This document shows, in pieces, positions 6,175 to 7,155 of a stretch of DNA of 7,155 nt. The notes beneath the pieces were generated by a model. That model did no database searches, was not told the DNA's origin, and worked only from the letters and a program-made list of their open reading frames with translations. How positions within the stretch are numbered: the stretch's first letter is position 1; each line of letters begins with the position of its first letter. Made by a program: the position numbers and the translations under genes. This DNA is from CAYZEZ01 sp964477295 (GTDB taxonomy: Bacteria > Bacteroidota > Bacteroidia > Bacteroidales > SM23-62), in assembly GCA_964477295.1 (NCBI GenBank), contig CAYZEZ010000247.1:1-7155 (forward strand), written 5' to 3'.

Positions 6175-7155
6175 TTAAAATTGGATTCTCCAGAGGAACA
6201 TCGGGACAAATCCTTGCTGGTATACGGTATACAACTCACCTTTATCGGCATCCCAGCCCTCCATGAATACGCTCTTGTATCCTGAAATATTCTGTAGGTC
6301 AACTCCCCATTCCTGGCTTGCTCTCCTGCCATTAAGTTTGAATCCTATCCTGAGGTCGGTCCTGAAATAGTCACTGTATTTTTCATTGTAAGCCCGGCTC
6401 CAGTCCCTTACCTCGCTTCCTTCCAGGATCGATGCGGCAACGTCGACCGGAACAAATCTTCTTCCGCCTGCCCATACTGTTTTAATATCCATGGTTATCA
6501 TGGTGTTTTGTCCCAGTTTGTGCTCATACCCTCCCAGGAGGTTGAAAACATAATTGCCATTGAATGCGGTGTTTCTCCAGACTCCGTCATACCCGGTATA
6601 TTTTGAATCGAACAGGGAAGCAGTAAAAAGGAAATAATAGCCCCTGCTCAGGAATTTCTCGACGGTAAGTTCAACGCCATAGTTCCTTCCTTTACCTTCA
6701 TTCACCAGGCTGTCTTCCTGGGGGACACCGAAGAAATCGCCGGCATTGGCAAGGGAGAATTCCGGGAAGGATTCTTTTACGGGGATCTTGTATAATTGCT
6801 GGTAATAAGATTCCACTTTAACCCTGAAGTGACTGTTTATAAGGCGGTCATAGCCCAAAACAAAATGATTGCTGCGGGAGAAATGAACATCTTCATTGGT
6901 CCTGAAATAGCTGTCATCGCTCTTAACATAAGTCTGGTAGTAATAGATCGATTTAGGTTGAATCTGGCTGTGCATACCAAAACCTGCATTGACCGATTGC
7001 CTTTCAGAGAATTGCCACTTAACGCCCAGCCGCGGTTCAACGGCTAACTCCCTGTTCATTCCAAATAACTGGAGGTGCAATCCGGAATAGGCCATCAGCT
7101 GGTCATTGAATTTGTGCTGCCATTGTCCGTAAGCCCTGTACATCATCATGTCGCC
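6175..7155 (-). CDS. TonB-dependent receptor, C-terminal beta-barrel (N-terminus outside window)
   Basis: This is the end of an outer-membrane beta-barrel that imports a substrate using TonB energy. The frame is open to the window edge (G-D precede the first ATG at 7149), so that ATG is probably internal. The plug domain, and any carboxypeptidase-like N-terminal domain, lie outside. The visible 326 residues are rich in alternating aromatic strands. They include motifs common to large Bacteroidota receptors: N-Y-G-V-E-L-T-V-E-K (residues 156-165 counted from 7149), G-Y-Y-F-L-F-T-A-S-L-F-D-S (170-182), a D-G-V-W-R-N-T-A-F-N-G-N-Y stretch (188-200) and D-Y-F-R-T-D-L-R-I-G-F-K (260-271). The protein ends in W-R-I-Q-F, with the terminal aromatic residue typical of barrels inserted by the BAM complex. 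No partner SusD-like gene follows. The substrate cannot be told from this part. The gene lies upstream of the kinase-regulator pair on the same strand. Confidence 0.9.
   Translation of the reverse strand, partial: GDMMMYRAYGQWQHKFNDQLMAYSGLHLQLFGMNRELAVEPRLGVKWQFSERQSVNAGFGMHSQIQPKSIYYYQTYVKSDDSYFRTNEDVHFSRSNHFVLGYDRLINSHFRVKVESYYQQLYKIPVKESFPEFSLANAGDFFGVPQEDSLVNEGKGRNYGVELTVEKFLSRGYYFLFTASLFDSKYTGYDGVWRNTAFNGNYVFNLLGGYEHKLGQNTMITMDIKTVWAGGRRFVPVDVAASILEGSEVRDWSRAYNEKYSDYFRTDLRIGFKLNGRRASQEWGVDLQNISGYKSVFMEGWDADKGELYTVYQQGFVPMFLWRIQF

Noticed and set aside
6161..6180. Intrinsic terminator at the T-run 6167-6173 after the receptor gene
   Set aside because: The T-run is on the plus strand with no convincing GC-rich stem directly before it, and the receptor is transcribed the other way.
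5971..6332. Small genes across the receptor-kinase gap (plus 5971-6285, minus 6138-6332)
   Set aside because: Both run largely through the coding sequence of the kinase or receptor in another frame and have no family-like features; the gap itself is better explained by the inverted repeat.
7147..7149. ATG at 7149 as the receptor start
   Set aside because: The frame continues to the edge and the protein begins in mid-barrel, without signal peptide or plug domain.

Overview
The window looks like a chromosomal segment from a member of the Bacteroidota. Three gene families point there: a very large PKD-repeat protein with a type IX secretion (T9SS) type B C-terminal sorting domain, a TonB-dependent receptor barrel of the Bacteroidota style, and a LytS/LytR-type two-component pair. 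No mobile element, CRISPR array, tRNA or rRNA was seen.

Layout. Bases 2-4270 (+) hold the C-terminal 1,422 codons of a giant secreted protein whose start lies upstream of the window. It is a chain of 15 complete PKD-like domains plus the tail of a sixteenth, then a gliding-motility-type sorting domain. On the minus strand, running towards it, are a TonB-dependent receptor (6175-7155, N-terminus outside the window), a four-helix membrane histidine kinase (5057-6073) and a LytTR response regulator (4299-5060). The kinase and regulator overlap by ATGA. The giant gene and the regulator converge, with only 28 bases between their stop codons. No intergenic stretch exceeds about 100 bases.

How they may work together. 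The giant protein is probably exported by T9SS and attached to the cell surface as a stalk or adhesin. The receptor, kinase and regulator are plausibly one regulatory-transport unit: outer-membrane uptake or sensing, a membrane kinase without an obvious periplasmic domain, and a DNA-binding output. That link rests on gene order only. A strong, nearly perfect inverted repeat lies between receptor and kinase, just before the kinase start codon.

The most unusual observation is the architecture of the giant protein. Its domains are not one simple tandem repeat but alternate between two subtypes (about 85 and 88 residues). They form dyads of 519, 519, 519, 513 and 513 bases. Each domain carries a cysteine pair whose spacing alternates 58-59 / 61-62 residues in phase with the dyad, and most carry a Bacteroidota-type O-glycosylation motif after the second cysteine. 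The system types are known; this higher-order pattern is what merits a second look.
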